Made by a program: the position numbers and the translations under genes
Notes under the pieces: generated by a model
The model's database searches: none
What the model was told of the DNA's origin: nothing
The model's input: only the letters and a program-made list of their open reading frames with translations
DNA from: a virus
Direction: 5' to 3' (one strand)
Length of the DNA: 49,236 nucleotides
IMG/VR virus record: IMGVR_UViG_3300031857_000310
Location: 1 to 49,236 of that record
Shown: piece after piece, positions 32,498 to 38,560 of the stretch
How positions within the stretch are numbered: the stretch's first letter is position 1
Layout: every line of letters begins with the position of its first letter

Positions 32498-32952
32498 TCT
32501 GGATCGGCGTTGACCCCGGCTTACGATCAGGTGCCATTGGTGCCGTTGATCATGACGGGAACTTCATCGCTGTTTATGACATCGCTGCAGTGGATGACCG
32601 AATCGATGCGAGAGTTTTGAAGCAAATGATCTTAGACATGACGATACCGGGGGATGACTATGCAATCTGTCTGGAGCAGGTTTGGACGATGCCAAAGCAG
32701 GGGATCGCTAGTACGGGCAGGTTTATGCGTGCCTATGGTGCTATTGGTGCTGTGTGTGAACTGTTGTGTGACCGGATTTTTTTTGTTACTCCACAGGTCT
32801 GGAAGAAGAGTATGAACCTGACATCAGACAAGAATGAATCACTGGCTGCAGCGAGGATTGCATTTCCGCAGGCGGTGCTGAAGCTAAAGAAAGATCACGG
32901 TAAAGCGGAAGCATTATTAATCGCGGAATACGCGAGGAGGGCATGGGGATGA
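32494..32952 (+). CDS. RuvC-like Holliday junction resolvase
   Basis: 152 residues. IGVDPGLRSGAIGAVD (Asp7), CLEQV (Glu61) and DHGKAEALLIAEYARR (Asp134, Glu139) supply the acidic residues of the RNase H-fold RuvC family in the expected order. It should cut four-way junctions made by recombination or branched replication products before packaging. The start overlaps the upstream stop (ATGA), and it lies in the replication operon. Confidence 0.85.
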   Translation: MIWIGVDPGLRSGAIGAVDHDGNFIAVYDIAAVDDRIDARVLKQMILDMTIPGDDYAICLEQVWTMPKQGIASTGRFMRAYGAIGAVCELLCDRIFFVTPQVWKKSMNLTSDKNESLAAARIAFPQAVLKLKKDHGKAEALLIAEYARRAWG

Positions 32953-33131
32953 TGTTTGATAATGACGATCAGTTGCGCTGTGCGTTTGCGGCGTTTGCCT
33001 TACAGGGGATCATAAGTAACGTCGAACCCGAGGCTTTAGAGAGTGAGCATCACATGAGGTTTATTGCGGAAACTTGTTTTGATATGGCAGACATGATGAT
33101 GGGAGTGAGAAATGCAACTGCCAGACATTGA
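32949..33131 (+). CDS. Small acidic protein, unknown
   Basis: 60 residues from ATG 32949, with GAGGAGG 7 bases upstream; ATG 32943 is too close to that site. Sequence is helical and acidic: FDNDDQLRCAFAAFALQGII, then HHMRFIAETCFDMADMMMG. It overlaps the resolvase stop and the next small gene. I do not recognise a family. Confidence 0.6.
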   Translation: MMFDNDDQLRCAFAAFALQGIISNVEPEALESEHHMRFIAETCFDMADMMMGVRNATARH

Positions 33132-33261
33132 AATCTATCAGGCGTGGATGTCTGGAGCGTCGATAGGATCGTTAGCGAAGAAGTACAAAGTGGAGAAGCA
33201 GCAGATAAGAAACATCCTAAACAAAGTAGCGAAGGAGAGAGAGCATGGAGCGAGAGATTGA
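33112..33261 (+). CDS. 49-residue helix-turn-helix protein
   Basis: ATG 33112 opens a frame reading MQLPDIEIYQAWMSGASIG, then SLAKKYKVEKQQIRNILNKV, ending HGARD. SIGSLAKKYKV-x2-QQIRNIL has the shape of a resolvase- or sigma-type helix-turn-helix. GGGAG lies 6 bases upstream. It overlaps the genes on both sides by 20 and 17 bases, which fits this packed operon. A DNA-binding role is inferred from the motif alone. Confidence 0.62.
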   Translation: MQLPDIEIYQAWMSGASIGSLAKKYKVEKQQIRNILNKVAKEREHGARD

Positions 33262-33577
33262 CCCAAACCGAGCAGTAGACTTCATCCGAGACAACGGCAA
33301 GATATACGCGAAAGCCAAGGCCGACAGAATTTACATGGAAGAGTACCGAAAGAGTTTGAAGGCAATCCTCATGAAACGCAGCCTTGAGACTGCGGTGAAC
33401 GCGCAAGAAAGAGAAGCGTACAGCCATGACGAATACGTCGCCTTGTTAGAGGGTTTGAGAGAAGCGGTAGAGACTGAAGAGCGGTTACGTTGGGAAATGG
33501 TCGCAGCTCAGGCAAGGGTCGAGGTCTGGCGCTCACAAGAGGCTAGTAACCGGGCGATAGATAGGGTGACGATATGA
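33245..33577 (+). CDS. Conserved phage protein, charged helical
   Basis: 110 residues. DFIRDNGKIYAKAKADRIYM, KSLKAILMKRS, AQEREAYSHDEYVALLEGLR and AQARVEVWRSQEASNRA form a long helical protein that I recognise as widespread in phages without a known function, normally beside recombination genes. GGAG precedes the start, and the stop overlaps the methyltransferase start. The helical content would allow coiled-coil dimers. Confidence 0.72.
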   Translation: MEREIDPNRAVDFIRDNGKIYAKAKADRIYMEEYRKSLKAILMKRSLETAVNAQEREAYSHDEYVALLEGLREAVETEERLRWEMVAAQARVEVWRSQEASNRAIDRVTI

Positions 33578-34524
33578 ACCGCATCGAGTTTGGGGATTGC
33601 CGCGAGACGATGCGTCGGTGGGCGCAAGAGGGCGTCAAGGTACAAACCTGCGTGACTAGCCCACCTTACTTTGGTCTGCGGGACTATGGGCATGAAGCGC
33701 AGATCGGATTGGAGCAAACGCCAGAGGAATACGTTGAGGCGATGGTTGAGGTGTTCCGCTGCGTCAAGGATGTTCTGGCTGATGACGGGACGTTGTGGCT
33801 AAACATTGGTGATAGTTATGCGCGGCAAGGTGGTCGAGTAAGCGATCAGCCTAGACATTGGGATGGTCGGGAAAAAACTGCTGGTTCATTGCATGGAACA
33901 AGGCAAGCGCAAGATATTGGCTTAAAACCAAAAGACCTCATCGGCATACCTTGGATGCTGGCTTTCGCCCTGCGTGCCGATGGCTGGTACCTGCGTCAAG
34001 ACATTATCTGGCATAAGCCGAATCCGATGCCTGAGTCAGTCAGAGATCGTTGCACTAAAGCACATGAGTACATCTTTCTGCTATCGAAGTCGGATCGGTA
34101 TTTTTTTGACAGCGAGGCTATAAAAGAACCTGCAAAGCAAGATTGGGGTACGCGCAATAGGTCTAATGGCAAGTATCACAATGAAGGCAGTGGATTAAAT
34201 CCTCACTCTGGATTAGAAAAATCATACGAAACTGCGAATAAACGAAGTGTATGGTCGGTCACCACAAGACCTTATAAAGGCGCTCACTTCGCTACATTCC
34301 CCCCTGCATTAATCGAGCCTTGCATCCTCGCTGGTAGCCGCGAGGGTGACATCGTGCTTGATCCATTTATGGGGAGCGGTACGACAGCTCAGGTGGCTCT
34401 GAAAAACGGTCGGCAGTATCTTGGCTGTGAGCTAAACGAGGACTACAAGGCTTTGCAAGATGAGCGGATTGCCAAAGCCCTGCCCGAGCCATCGCCTCAA
34501 ATCGATATGTTTGCAGAAGCATGA
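33574..34524 (+). CDS. DNA amino-methyltransferase, beta class
   Basis: 316 residues. TSPPYFGLRDYG (residues 28-39) is catalytic motif IV, and DPFMGSGTT at ~263-271 is the SAM-binding motif I. This order, with motif IV first, marks the beta class of N4-cytosine and N6-adenine enzymes; SPPY leans towards cytosine. LKPKDLIGIPWMLAFALR and DIIWHKPNPMPES are typical of the group. No restriction enzyme lies beside it, so it most likely protects phage DNA from host restriction or marks it. It overlaps neighbours by 4 bases at each end. Confidence 0.9.
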   Translation: MNRIEFGDCRETMRRWAQEGVKVQTCVTSPPYFGLRDYGHEAQIGLEQTPEEYVEAMVEVFRCVKDVLADDGTLWLNIGDSYARQGGRVSDQPRHWDGREKTAGSLHGTRQAQDIGLKPKDLIGIPWMLAFALRADGWYLRQDIIWHKPNPMPESVRDRCTKAHEYIFLLSKSDRYFFDSEAIKEPAKQDWGTRNRSNGKYHNEGSGLNPHSGLEKSYETANKRSVWSVTTRPYKGAHFATFPPALIEPCILAGSREGDIVLDPFMGSGTTAQVALKNGRQYLGCELNEDYKALQDERIAKALPEPSPQIDMFAEA

Positions 34525-34814
34525 ACAACAAGCTGACCGCAGCAGAGCGTAAGCACCTCCAGAGGGTTAAGAGCCTGCCCTGCTCGGTCTGCAATGCCCC
34601 GCCCCCGAGCTCAGCCCACCACATCAATCAGGGTCAGCAATACACCACGGTAGCCCTGTGCTACGACTGTCACCAAGGCTCGATGATGGGTTGGCACGGG
34701 CAGAAGCGGGCGTGGGCTATCCGCAAGATGGATGAGCTGGATGCCTTGAACGTGACCATCCAGCGCCTGCTGTGTGACGGGTTGCCAATTGAGCAAGAGG
34801 AAAAAATATTTTAA
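34521..34814 (+). CDS. Ref/HNH-like nuclease fragment
   Basis: 97 residues. CSVCNAPPPSSAHHI, TVALCYDCHQGSMMGWHGQK and the four Cys plus paired His match the core of the Ref-type (P1 recombination enhancement) and related HNH-like proteins. Ref cuts DNA at RecA displacement loops. This protein is much shorter than P1 Ref and resembles the small versions found in other phages. The start overlaps the methyltransferase stop. Role in recombination or genome processing is inferred. Confidence 0.75.
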   Translation: MNNKLTAAERKHLQRVKSLPCSVCNAPPPSSAHHINQGQQYTTVALCYDCHQGSMMGWHGQKRAWAIRKMDELDALNVTIQRLLCDGLPIEQEEKIF

Positions 34815-34821
34815 AAAATGG

Positions 34822-34891
34822 TTGACTCATCGTTTAACAGGCGATGAAACTCCGTCTCACGGTCAAGTTGATCGGATGCGAACGGAGCGAA
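34822..34891 (+). promoter_or_regulatory. Leader with GCGAACGGAGCGAA initiation box, copy 1
   Basis: TTGACT at 34822 follows an AT-rich stretch, but the -10 at the right distance (TGAAAC) is poor. GTTTAAC lies at 34832. The box GCGAACGGAGCGAA at 34878-34891 ends 2 bases before ATG 34894 and contains the ribosome site CGGAG. The identical 14 bases recur at 35748 in front of another gene. Confidence 0.6.
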
Positions 34892-34893
34892 TC

Positions 34894-35673
34894 ATGACCC
34901 AACTGTTTACACGTAGCGGCACCGAATATACCGGCGTAGTCAACACGAGCGCCAAGGGAAAGCCCACCTACACCTATAAAGTTGCCTGCAACCGCTGCGT
35001 TGAGATTGACGGCAAGCGCATGTGGATCATGGGCATCCACAATGACCGCCCATACAGCCTTACAGGCTTTGACTGCTGGGCATGTCACAACACCGGCTTC
35101 ACCAGCGTAAAGACCGCTCCGTTGTACACGGTTGAGCAGCTTGCCAAGCTCAACGCTGCGGCTGATAAGCGTCAGGCTACCCGTCAGGCCATGTATCAGG
35201 CTGAACGAGCAAAAGTTGCCGCCGAGCGGGCTGAGAAGGAGGCTGCTTACCGTGCTCAACACGCCGATTTCCTCGTGAAGATTGCTACTCTCTGCACCGG
35301 CAACGGCTCCGACTTCTGGGATAGGATGGCGGCAGACCTCCTGATGGCTTTCAGAAGCCCTTCAGAGCGTCAAATTGCACTGGTTGATGCCGAGATAGCC
35401 AAGCGCCAGCAAAACGCCACTAGCGCTCATTTTGGCACTATCGGTGAGCGCGTCGAGATCAGCGGCACAATTGAGCGCGTCATTGCAATCGAAACGCACT
35501 TTGGCATCAAGCTCATCAACATCATTCGTTGCAATAACGGTAACGTTGTTGTGTACCGTGGTGGCTTTATTGGCGACAAAGATGAGTCGATCAACATCAA
35601 GGCCACCATTGCTGATCACACTGAGCGCGACGGTGTCAAACAGACAATCATCCAGCGCCCAAAAAAAGTTTAA
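34894..35673 (+). CDS. Zinc-ribbon, coiled-coil and OB-fold protein
   Basis: 259 residues from ATG 34894; the frame is open upstream but the shared 14-base box fixes this start. CNRC near 32 and CWAC near 61, in FDCWACHNTGF, form a C-x2-C pair of a zinc ribbon. Residues ~85-125 are an Ala/Lys/Glu-rich coiled coil. Residues ~180-259 (GERVEISGTIERVIAIETHF, YRGGFIGDKDESINIKATI, GVKQTIIQRPKKV) look like an OB-fold of the kind that ends many phage proteins. Nucleic-acid binding is inferred from the two domains. Confidence 0.7.
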   Translation: MTQLFTRSGTEYTGVVNTSAKGKPTYTYKVACNRCVEIDGKRMWIMGIHNDRPYSLTGFDCWACHNTGFTSVKTAPLYTVEQLAKLNAAADKRQATRQAMYQAERAKVAAERAEKEAAYRAQHADFLVKIATLCTGNGSDFWDRMAADLLMAFRSPSERQIALVDAEIAKRQQNATSAHFGTIGERVEISGTIERVIAIETHFGIKLINIIRCNNGNVVVYRGGFIGDKDESINIKATIADHTERDGVKQTIIQRPKKV

Positions 35674-35692
35674 AAATATTTGCATAAGGGGG

Positions 35693-35721
35693 TTGACGCC
35701 CCCAATTGTTTAACCTACGAT
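35693..35721 (+). promoter_or_regulatory. Promoter for the gene at 35764
   Basis: TTGACG, 17 bases, TACGAT, after an A/T-rich run at 35661-35684 that could act as an UP element. The -35 matches at 5 of 6. The -35 sits in the loop of a GGGGG/CCCCC hairpin (35688-35703 region), which may affect strand opening. Confidence 0.6.
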
Positions 35722-35747
35722 TACACCACTGACACTTTGGTCAGGAA

Positions 35748-35761
35748 GCGAACGGAGCGAA
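35748..35761 (+). promoter_or_regulatory. GCGAACGGAGCGAA initiation box, copy 2
   Basis: The 14 bases are identical to 34878-34891 and stand 2 bases before ATG 35764. Both boxes give the same CGGAG ribosome site at the same distance, so the two genes are probably translated alike or controlled by one factor. Confidence 0.6.
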
Positions 35762-35763
35762 AC

Positions 35764-36051
35764 ATGAAGAACGATCTCAACACCATCGACACACTAGGCA
35801 CACTACTGGCACAGATCGCTGATCTGGAAAAGCAGGCTGAAGTTATCAAGGCTGACCTCAAGGACGCAGCCACTGCACCCGGCGGCTCCAAGGTTTTCGA
35901 GGGTTCCTTGTTTAAAGCCACCGTCGTCGAGGCTAACCGCTCGACCATCGACTGGAAGCGTCTGGCTGCTGATCTGGGCATCACCGAAGAGCAGCTTGCT
36001 GGCTACACCAAGACTTCCGCAGTCTTCAGCGTCAAAGTTACTTCACGTTAA
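35764..36051 (+). CDS. Small conserved phage protein, coiled coil then beta
   Basis: 95 residues from ATG 35764. LAQIADLEKQAEVIKADLK is coiled coil, then FEGSLFKATVVEANRSTID and WKRLAADLGITEEQLAGYTK follow. This two-part pattern is common in phage proteins of unknown role that lie with recombination and early genes. It has its own promoter and the shared initiation box, so it is likely an abundant early product. Confidence 0.7.
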   Translation: MKNDLNTIDTLGTLLAQIADLEKQAEVIKADLKDAATAPGGSKVFEGSLFKATVVEANRSTIDWKRLAADLGITEEQLAGYTKTSAVFSVKVTSR

Positions 36052-36067
36052 TCAGGGGGAGATAAAC

Positions 36068-36376
36068 ATGAACTACGCAAACCACTACATGTACAGCGAT
36101 GTTGAGCCATACGAAGTTATCCGCATCGTCAGCGAAAAGACTATCGAGATCCGCGCCATGAAAGCCGAGCGCGACGAGTCGGTCAAGCTGGAGTTCCACG
36201 TTGGCGGCTTCAGCGCCCACTGCTCGAACCAGCATGAGCAGAAGTGGATCATCACCAGCGACGAGACAGCGCCGATCAAGCGCATCCGCCTTGGTAAGAA
36301 CGGCTGGAAGGATGCCCACGGCGGGCGGTACGGTCTGGCTGACAAGCCTTGCAAGAAATACGACTACAACTTCTAA
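36068..36376 (+). CDS. Conserved phage protein (YYMYSDV...DYNF type)
   Basis: 102 residues from ATG 36068, with GGGGAG upstream. NHYMYSDVEPYEVIRIVSEK, TIEIRAMKAERDE, HCSNQHEQKWIITSDETAPI and the end KPCKKYDYNF match a well-conserved single-domain family found across phages and some bacteria. I know of no assigned function. Histidine and cysteine (AHCSNQH) might bind metal. It follows the promoter-driven small gene closely. Confidence 0.72.
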   Translation: MNYANHYMYSDVEPYEVIRIVSEKTIEIRAMKAERDESVKLEFHVGGFSAHCSNQHEQKWIITSDETAPIKRIRLGKNGWKDAHGGRYGLADKPCKKYDYNF

Positions 36377-36383
36377 TTCACAA

Positions 36384-36401
36384 GGCTGGGGAAACCCGGC
36401 C
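36384..36401 (+). promoter_or_regulatory. Leader hairpin with GAAA tetraloop
   Basis: GGCTGGG at 36384-36390 pairs with CCCGGCC at 36395-36401 (one T.G) around GAAA, a GNRA loop. No T tract follows, so it is not a terminator. It ends 16 bases before ATG 36418 and may protect or process the messenger. Confidence 0.55.
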
Positions 36402-36417
36402 TCTCAAGGGGAACAAC

Positions 36418-36660
36418 ATGGAATCAATTCGAATCAACGGTGCAGAGCGCCATCAAACCATTTGGGTGGACACGCAGGGCGAGGACGTCTGGGTCAACAT
36501 GCACGTACCTAACGGCTCCTGCTACATGTGCGTCACGCCTGTCGAGGCTAAGCGCATGATCAAGGCTTTGGAGACCGCCATCGCTAAGCTGGAGCGGTAT
36601 GAAGACCGCGAGGAAGCCCGGCTCGATGCAATGTACGACGACCGCTACGGAGAAGACTAA
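36418..36660 (+). CDS. Small phage protein, unknown
   Basis: 80 residues from ATG 36418, with AAGGGG upstream. The first half is beta-like (ESIRINGAERHQTIWVDTQG, EDVWVNMHVPNGSCYMCV), and the second is helical and acidic (EAKRMIKALETAIAKLERYE). The N-terminal fold recalls small proteins that bind a ligand through a beta sheet, but no family can be named. It ends on the next start (TAATG). Confidence 0.65.
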   Translation: MESIRINGAERHQTIWVDTQGEDVWVNMHVPNGSCYMCVTPVEAKRMIKALETAIAKLERYEDREEARLDAMYDDRYGED

Positions 36661-36959
36661 TGTACGAGGTCTGGGAAACCTACAACCCTTTGAACCTAGC
36701 CCAGTACCGCTTCATTGCGGTACCTCAGGGCGGGTGTGCTGAGGACGACTGCGGATATGGGGCAACCCCTGAGGAGGCCATAGAGCACCTCAGGGAGGTC
36801 ATGGGAGAGGATATGAGCGATTTTCCACGCGAAGAGGTAGTCAGGGTGCTTGAGGACGTTCAGGCGTTCCTAGGCTCGTTTAAAGGGCTTGATGGGCGTG
36901 TTCCTGAAGCGTTGCAGTTAGCCCAGCTTGTCAGCAATGTATTAGCGAAATGCAAATGA
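36660..36959 (+). CDS. Small phage protein with HicB-like N-terminal pattern
   Basis: 99 residues. YRFIAVPQGGCAEDDCGYGA then TPEEAIEHLREVMGE resembles the short beta hairpin and helix (G-x-G-x-T-x-EEA-x2-L) of HicB-like folds, and the rest is helical. The match is weak and no HicA-like partner is next to it, so a free-standing role is more likely. It begins on the upstream stop and overlaps the next miniature frame (ATGA). Confidence 0.5.
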   Translation: MYEVWETYNPLNLAQYRFIAVPQGGCAEDDCGYGATPEEAIEHLREVMGEDMSDFPREEVVRVLEDVQAFLGSFKGLDGRVPEALQLAQLVSNVLAKCK

Positions 36960-37024
36960 AATACTTTTACCTGTATTTGATTGTGACTTTGGCAATCTTA
37001 TGGGTGGTGGAAAAAATAATTTAG
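36956..37024 (+). CDS. 22-residue membrane miniprotein
   Basis: ATG 36956 overlaps the upstream stop and encodes MKYFYLYLIVTLAILWVVEK plus II: one membrane helix with a charged end. Coupled start and strongly hydrophobic content support it, but length alone would allow chance. It lies immediately before the G+T-rich tract. Confidence 0.45.
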   Translation: MKYFYLYLIVTLAILWVVEKII

Positions 37025-37105
37025 ATGAGGTGGGGCATGGTCAGGCATGGCTGGGCAGTATCCGCTTTGGCGTGGCGATGTTTGGTTCGGCGTGGTTAGG
37101 TAAGG

Positions 37106-37148
37106 GCTGCAATGCAGCGTACAGAATCTTTTGTGAGGGTTCTGTGCG
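37106..37148 (+). repeat. Two-hairpin unit 1
   Basis: Hairpin A: GCTGC 37106-37110, loop AAT, GCAGC 37114-37118. Hairpin B: 37118-37128 pairs with 37138-37148 over 11 positions (two T.G), with loop TTTTGTGAG. Confidence 0.75.
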
Positions 37149-37267
37149 ATGTGTGGCGTGTTGGGGTGAGCTGGGGTATGTCGAGGAACTGCTGGGTCTG
37201 GTGCGATGTGGCGGGGTTGGGTTTGGTGATGCGTTCCGATGCGTGGCGAGGTGAGGTTGGGCGAGGG

Positions 37268-37310
37268 GCTGCTATGCAGCGTACAGCGGCTTCTACGAGG
37301 CTTCTGTGCG
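37268..37310 (+). repeat. Two-hairpin unit 2
   Basis: Hairpin A: GCTGC 37268-37272, loop TAT, GCAGC 37276-37280. Hairpin B: 37280-37290 with 37300-37310, one C-T mismatch at position 8; position 10 is G-C where unit 1 has T.G. Loop TTCTACGAG. Confidence 0.75.
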
Positions 37311-37388
37311 ATGTCCGGCATGGTGTGGTGGGGCGTTGCGCGGCACGGCGGGCAATGGCGTGGTGTCGTAGGGTACGGTTGGGTATGG

Positions 37389-37430
37389 GCTGGCAACAGC
37401 GTACAGGGTCTTCGATGAGGGTTCTGTGCG
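37389..37430 (+). repeat. Two-hairpin unit 3
   Basis: Hairpin A: GCTG 37389-37392, GNRA loop GCAA, CAGC 37397-37400. Hairpin B: 37400-37410 with 37420-37430, all 11 positions pair if T.G is allowed. Loop TTCGATGAG. Confidence 0.75.
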
Positions 37431-37535
37431 ATGTTTGGTAGGGGTCGGTTCGGTTGTGCATGGAGCGGCTTGGATGGGTTGGGTGCGGTTAGGTCGGGTT
37501 GGGTGTGTTGTGGTTTGGTATGGATGGGTATGGGT

Positions 37536-37578
37536 CTGCTTCGGCAGCGTATAGCAGGTTCAATGAGTCTGCTATGCG
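37536..37578 (+). repeat. Two-hairpin unit 4
   Basis: Hairpin A: CTGC 37536-37539, loop TTCG, GCAG 37544-37547, the very stable C(UUCG)G form. Hairpin B: 37548-37558 with 37568-37578; position 5 is T-A where the others are C-G, position 8 is C-G and position 10 is G-C. Loop TTCAATGAG. Confidence 0.75.
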
Positions 37579-37614
37579 ATGCGTAAGCATCTATGGCACG
37601 GCGTGGTTGTGTCG

Positions 37615-37635
37615 GGCGTGGTTCAGCGAGGCATG
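37615..37635 (+). repeat. 21-base block shared with 38321
   Basis: Matches 38321-38341 at 18 of 21 positions (GGCGTGG-TCA-CGAGG-ATG); all three differences are transitions. It is the last linker of the G+T-rich tract. Confidence 0.6.
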
Positions 37636-37670
37636 ATCGGGTAAGGCTTTTTTAACTTAGGGAGAGAGAA

Positions 37671-38285
37671 ATGGCAAAAGCAAAACAAGTAGCAGAAGTG
37701 ACCAATGGCGGCGAAGCAGCAATTGAATATGGTTTGCCGTATATGGCGCATGTCACGATTGAGGGCAGCGCAGACTTTTTGTTCCACCGTTGGAACTGCG
37801 AGGCGGTTGAGACCAAAGCAAAAGCAGCAAAGAACTCAGCAGCTAAAAAGACGGATGACATTGAGTCTTACGTTTGGCGTAATGAAAAGGGTGAGCTGTG
37901 CTGTCCCGGTGAATACTTGCGGCAGTCGGTCATTCTGGCGGCAAAGTACAAGCAAGACCCCAGAAGCCCTCGAAAGAGCGCGATGGACTTGACCAAAGCG
38001 GGTGTTGTTAGCCTTACCAATCTGTCATCGTTTGGCAAGAAGGATTGGGATTATGAGGACAAGCGGCGAGTGGTGATTCAGCGGGCGGGCGTGAACCGAG
38101 TACGTCCTGCGATGTCTGCTGGGTACCGGTTGGATTTTGATTTGATGGTGTTGGTGCCGGAATACATTGACCAGTTCTGGCTGCAGGACACCTTGTCGAT
38201 GGCTGGGCGGTTAGTTGGGATTGGCGACTTCCGTCCGACGTTTGGTCGTTTCAATGTTGTTAAGTTTGACATATCGCAGGAATAA
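37671..38285 (+). CDS. Conserved phage protein beside the G+T-rich tract
   Basis: 204 residues, with GGAG in the leader. AHVTIEGSADFLFHRWNCEA, GELCCPGEYLRQSVILAAKY, RSPRKSAMDLTKAGVV and the end AGRLVGIGDFRPTFGRFNVV match a family I know from many phages without a function. The Gly-rich closing motif and the alternation of strands faintly recall RAMP or ferredoxin-like RNA-binding folds, but I would not name it on that. Its constant neighbourhood to the structured tract makes a link with that RNA worth testing. Confidence 0.7.
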   Translation: MAKAKQVAEVTNGGEAAIEYGLPYMAHVTIEGSADFLFHRWNCEAVETKAKAAKNSAAKKTDDIESYVWRNEKGELCCPGEYLRQSVILAAKYKQDPRSPRKSAMDLTKAGVVSLTNLSSFGKKDWDYEDKRRVVIQRAGVNRVRPAMSAGYRLDFDLMVLVPEYIDQFWLQDTLSMAGRLVGIGDFRPTFGRFNVVKFDISQE

Positions 38286-38320
38286 AGAACGGTTCCGCGA
38301 GGTGAGGTGCGGCACGGCAA

Positions 38321-38341
38321 GGCGTGGCTCAACGAGGTATG
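38321..38341 (+). repeat. 21-base block shared with 37615
   Basis: Second copy of the block at 37615-37635, in the 76-base gap between two genes. The gap 38286-38361 is again rich in GGT, GGC and GAGG steps like the tract upstream. Confidence 0.6.
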
Positions 38342-38361
38342 GATTAACAAAAGGAAAAAAC

Positions 38362-38553
38362 ATGGATAACTTACAGGTAATTGACAGAATTGAAACTCAA
38401 TTCAATACGGTAGTGAATGCGGCATATGATGAGCACTGCAAGCGCATGATCTTGATGGACGCTATGCAGGACATCATTGAGGACGGGACTTGCTCGGCGA
38501 GTATCCGAGAGATAGCCCAATACGCGATGAAACTCGTGAATGCTGAAAAGTAG
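38362..38553 (+). CDS. Small helical protein, unknown
   Basis: 63 residues from ATG 38362, with AAAAGGAAA upstream; longer readings run into the repeat block. QVIDRIETQFNTVVNAAYDE and DAMQDIIEDGTCSASIREIA are helical and acidic. No family is recognised. It lies between two structured non-coding tracts. Confidence 0.65.
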   Translation: MDNLQVIDRIETQFNTVVNAAYDEHCKRMILMDAMQDIIEDGTCSASIREIAQYAMKLVNAEK

Positions 38554-38560
38554 GTAGACT

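Larger units (their letters stand above)
37025..37660 (+). repeat. G+T-rich tract with four two-hairpin units, no gene
   Basis: 636 bases without a credible gene. Strand bias is extreme: 37441-37500 has only 4 A and 7 C. Four units (37106, 37268, 37389, 37536) carry a first hairpin CTGC/GCAG followed by a second hairpin with an 11-position stem and 9-base loop. Linkers are variable runs such as GGTTGGGT and GGCGTGG. Frames here stay open because A is rare; a 109-residue frame even repeats MQRT and LCDV across three units, but the fourth unit is out of frame. Wobble pairs (T.G) on this strand would be A-C mismatches on the other, so a rightward transcript is favoured. Confidence 0.7.

Noticed and set aside
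36660-36959. HicB antitoxin of a toxin-antitoxin pair
   Set aside because: The similarity is limited to a short strand-helix pattern and no HicA-like gene is adjacent.
37112-37441. 109-residue rightward frame with repeated MQRT and LCDV segments
   Set aside because: Units 1-3 happen to be 162 and 120 bases apart and so share a frame; unit 4 is 148 bases on and does not. Linkers give unrelated Trp/Gly-rich residues, and the changes fit stem pairing better than protein conservation.
37096-37461. 121-residue leftward frame with repeated SHRTL and VRC segments
   Set aside because: Same repeats read from the other strand, in a Pro/Thr/His-rich chain with no ribosome site and against the direction of all neighbouring genes.
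37106-37578. CRISPR array
   Set aside because: Four units are irregularly spaced (162, 120, 148), diverged and built of two adjacent hairpins; there are no cas genes.
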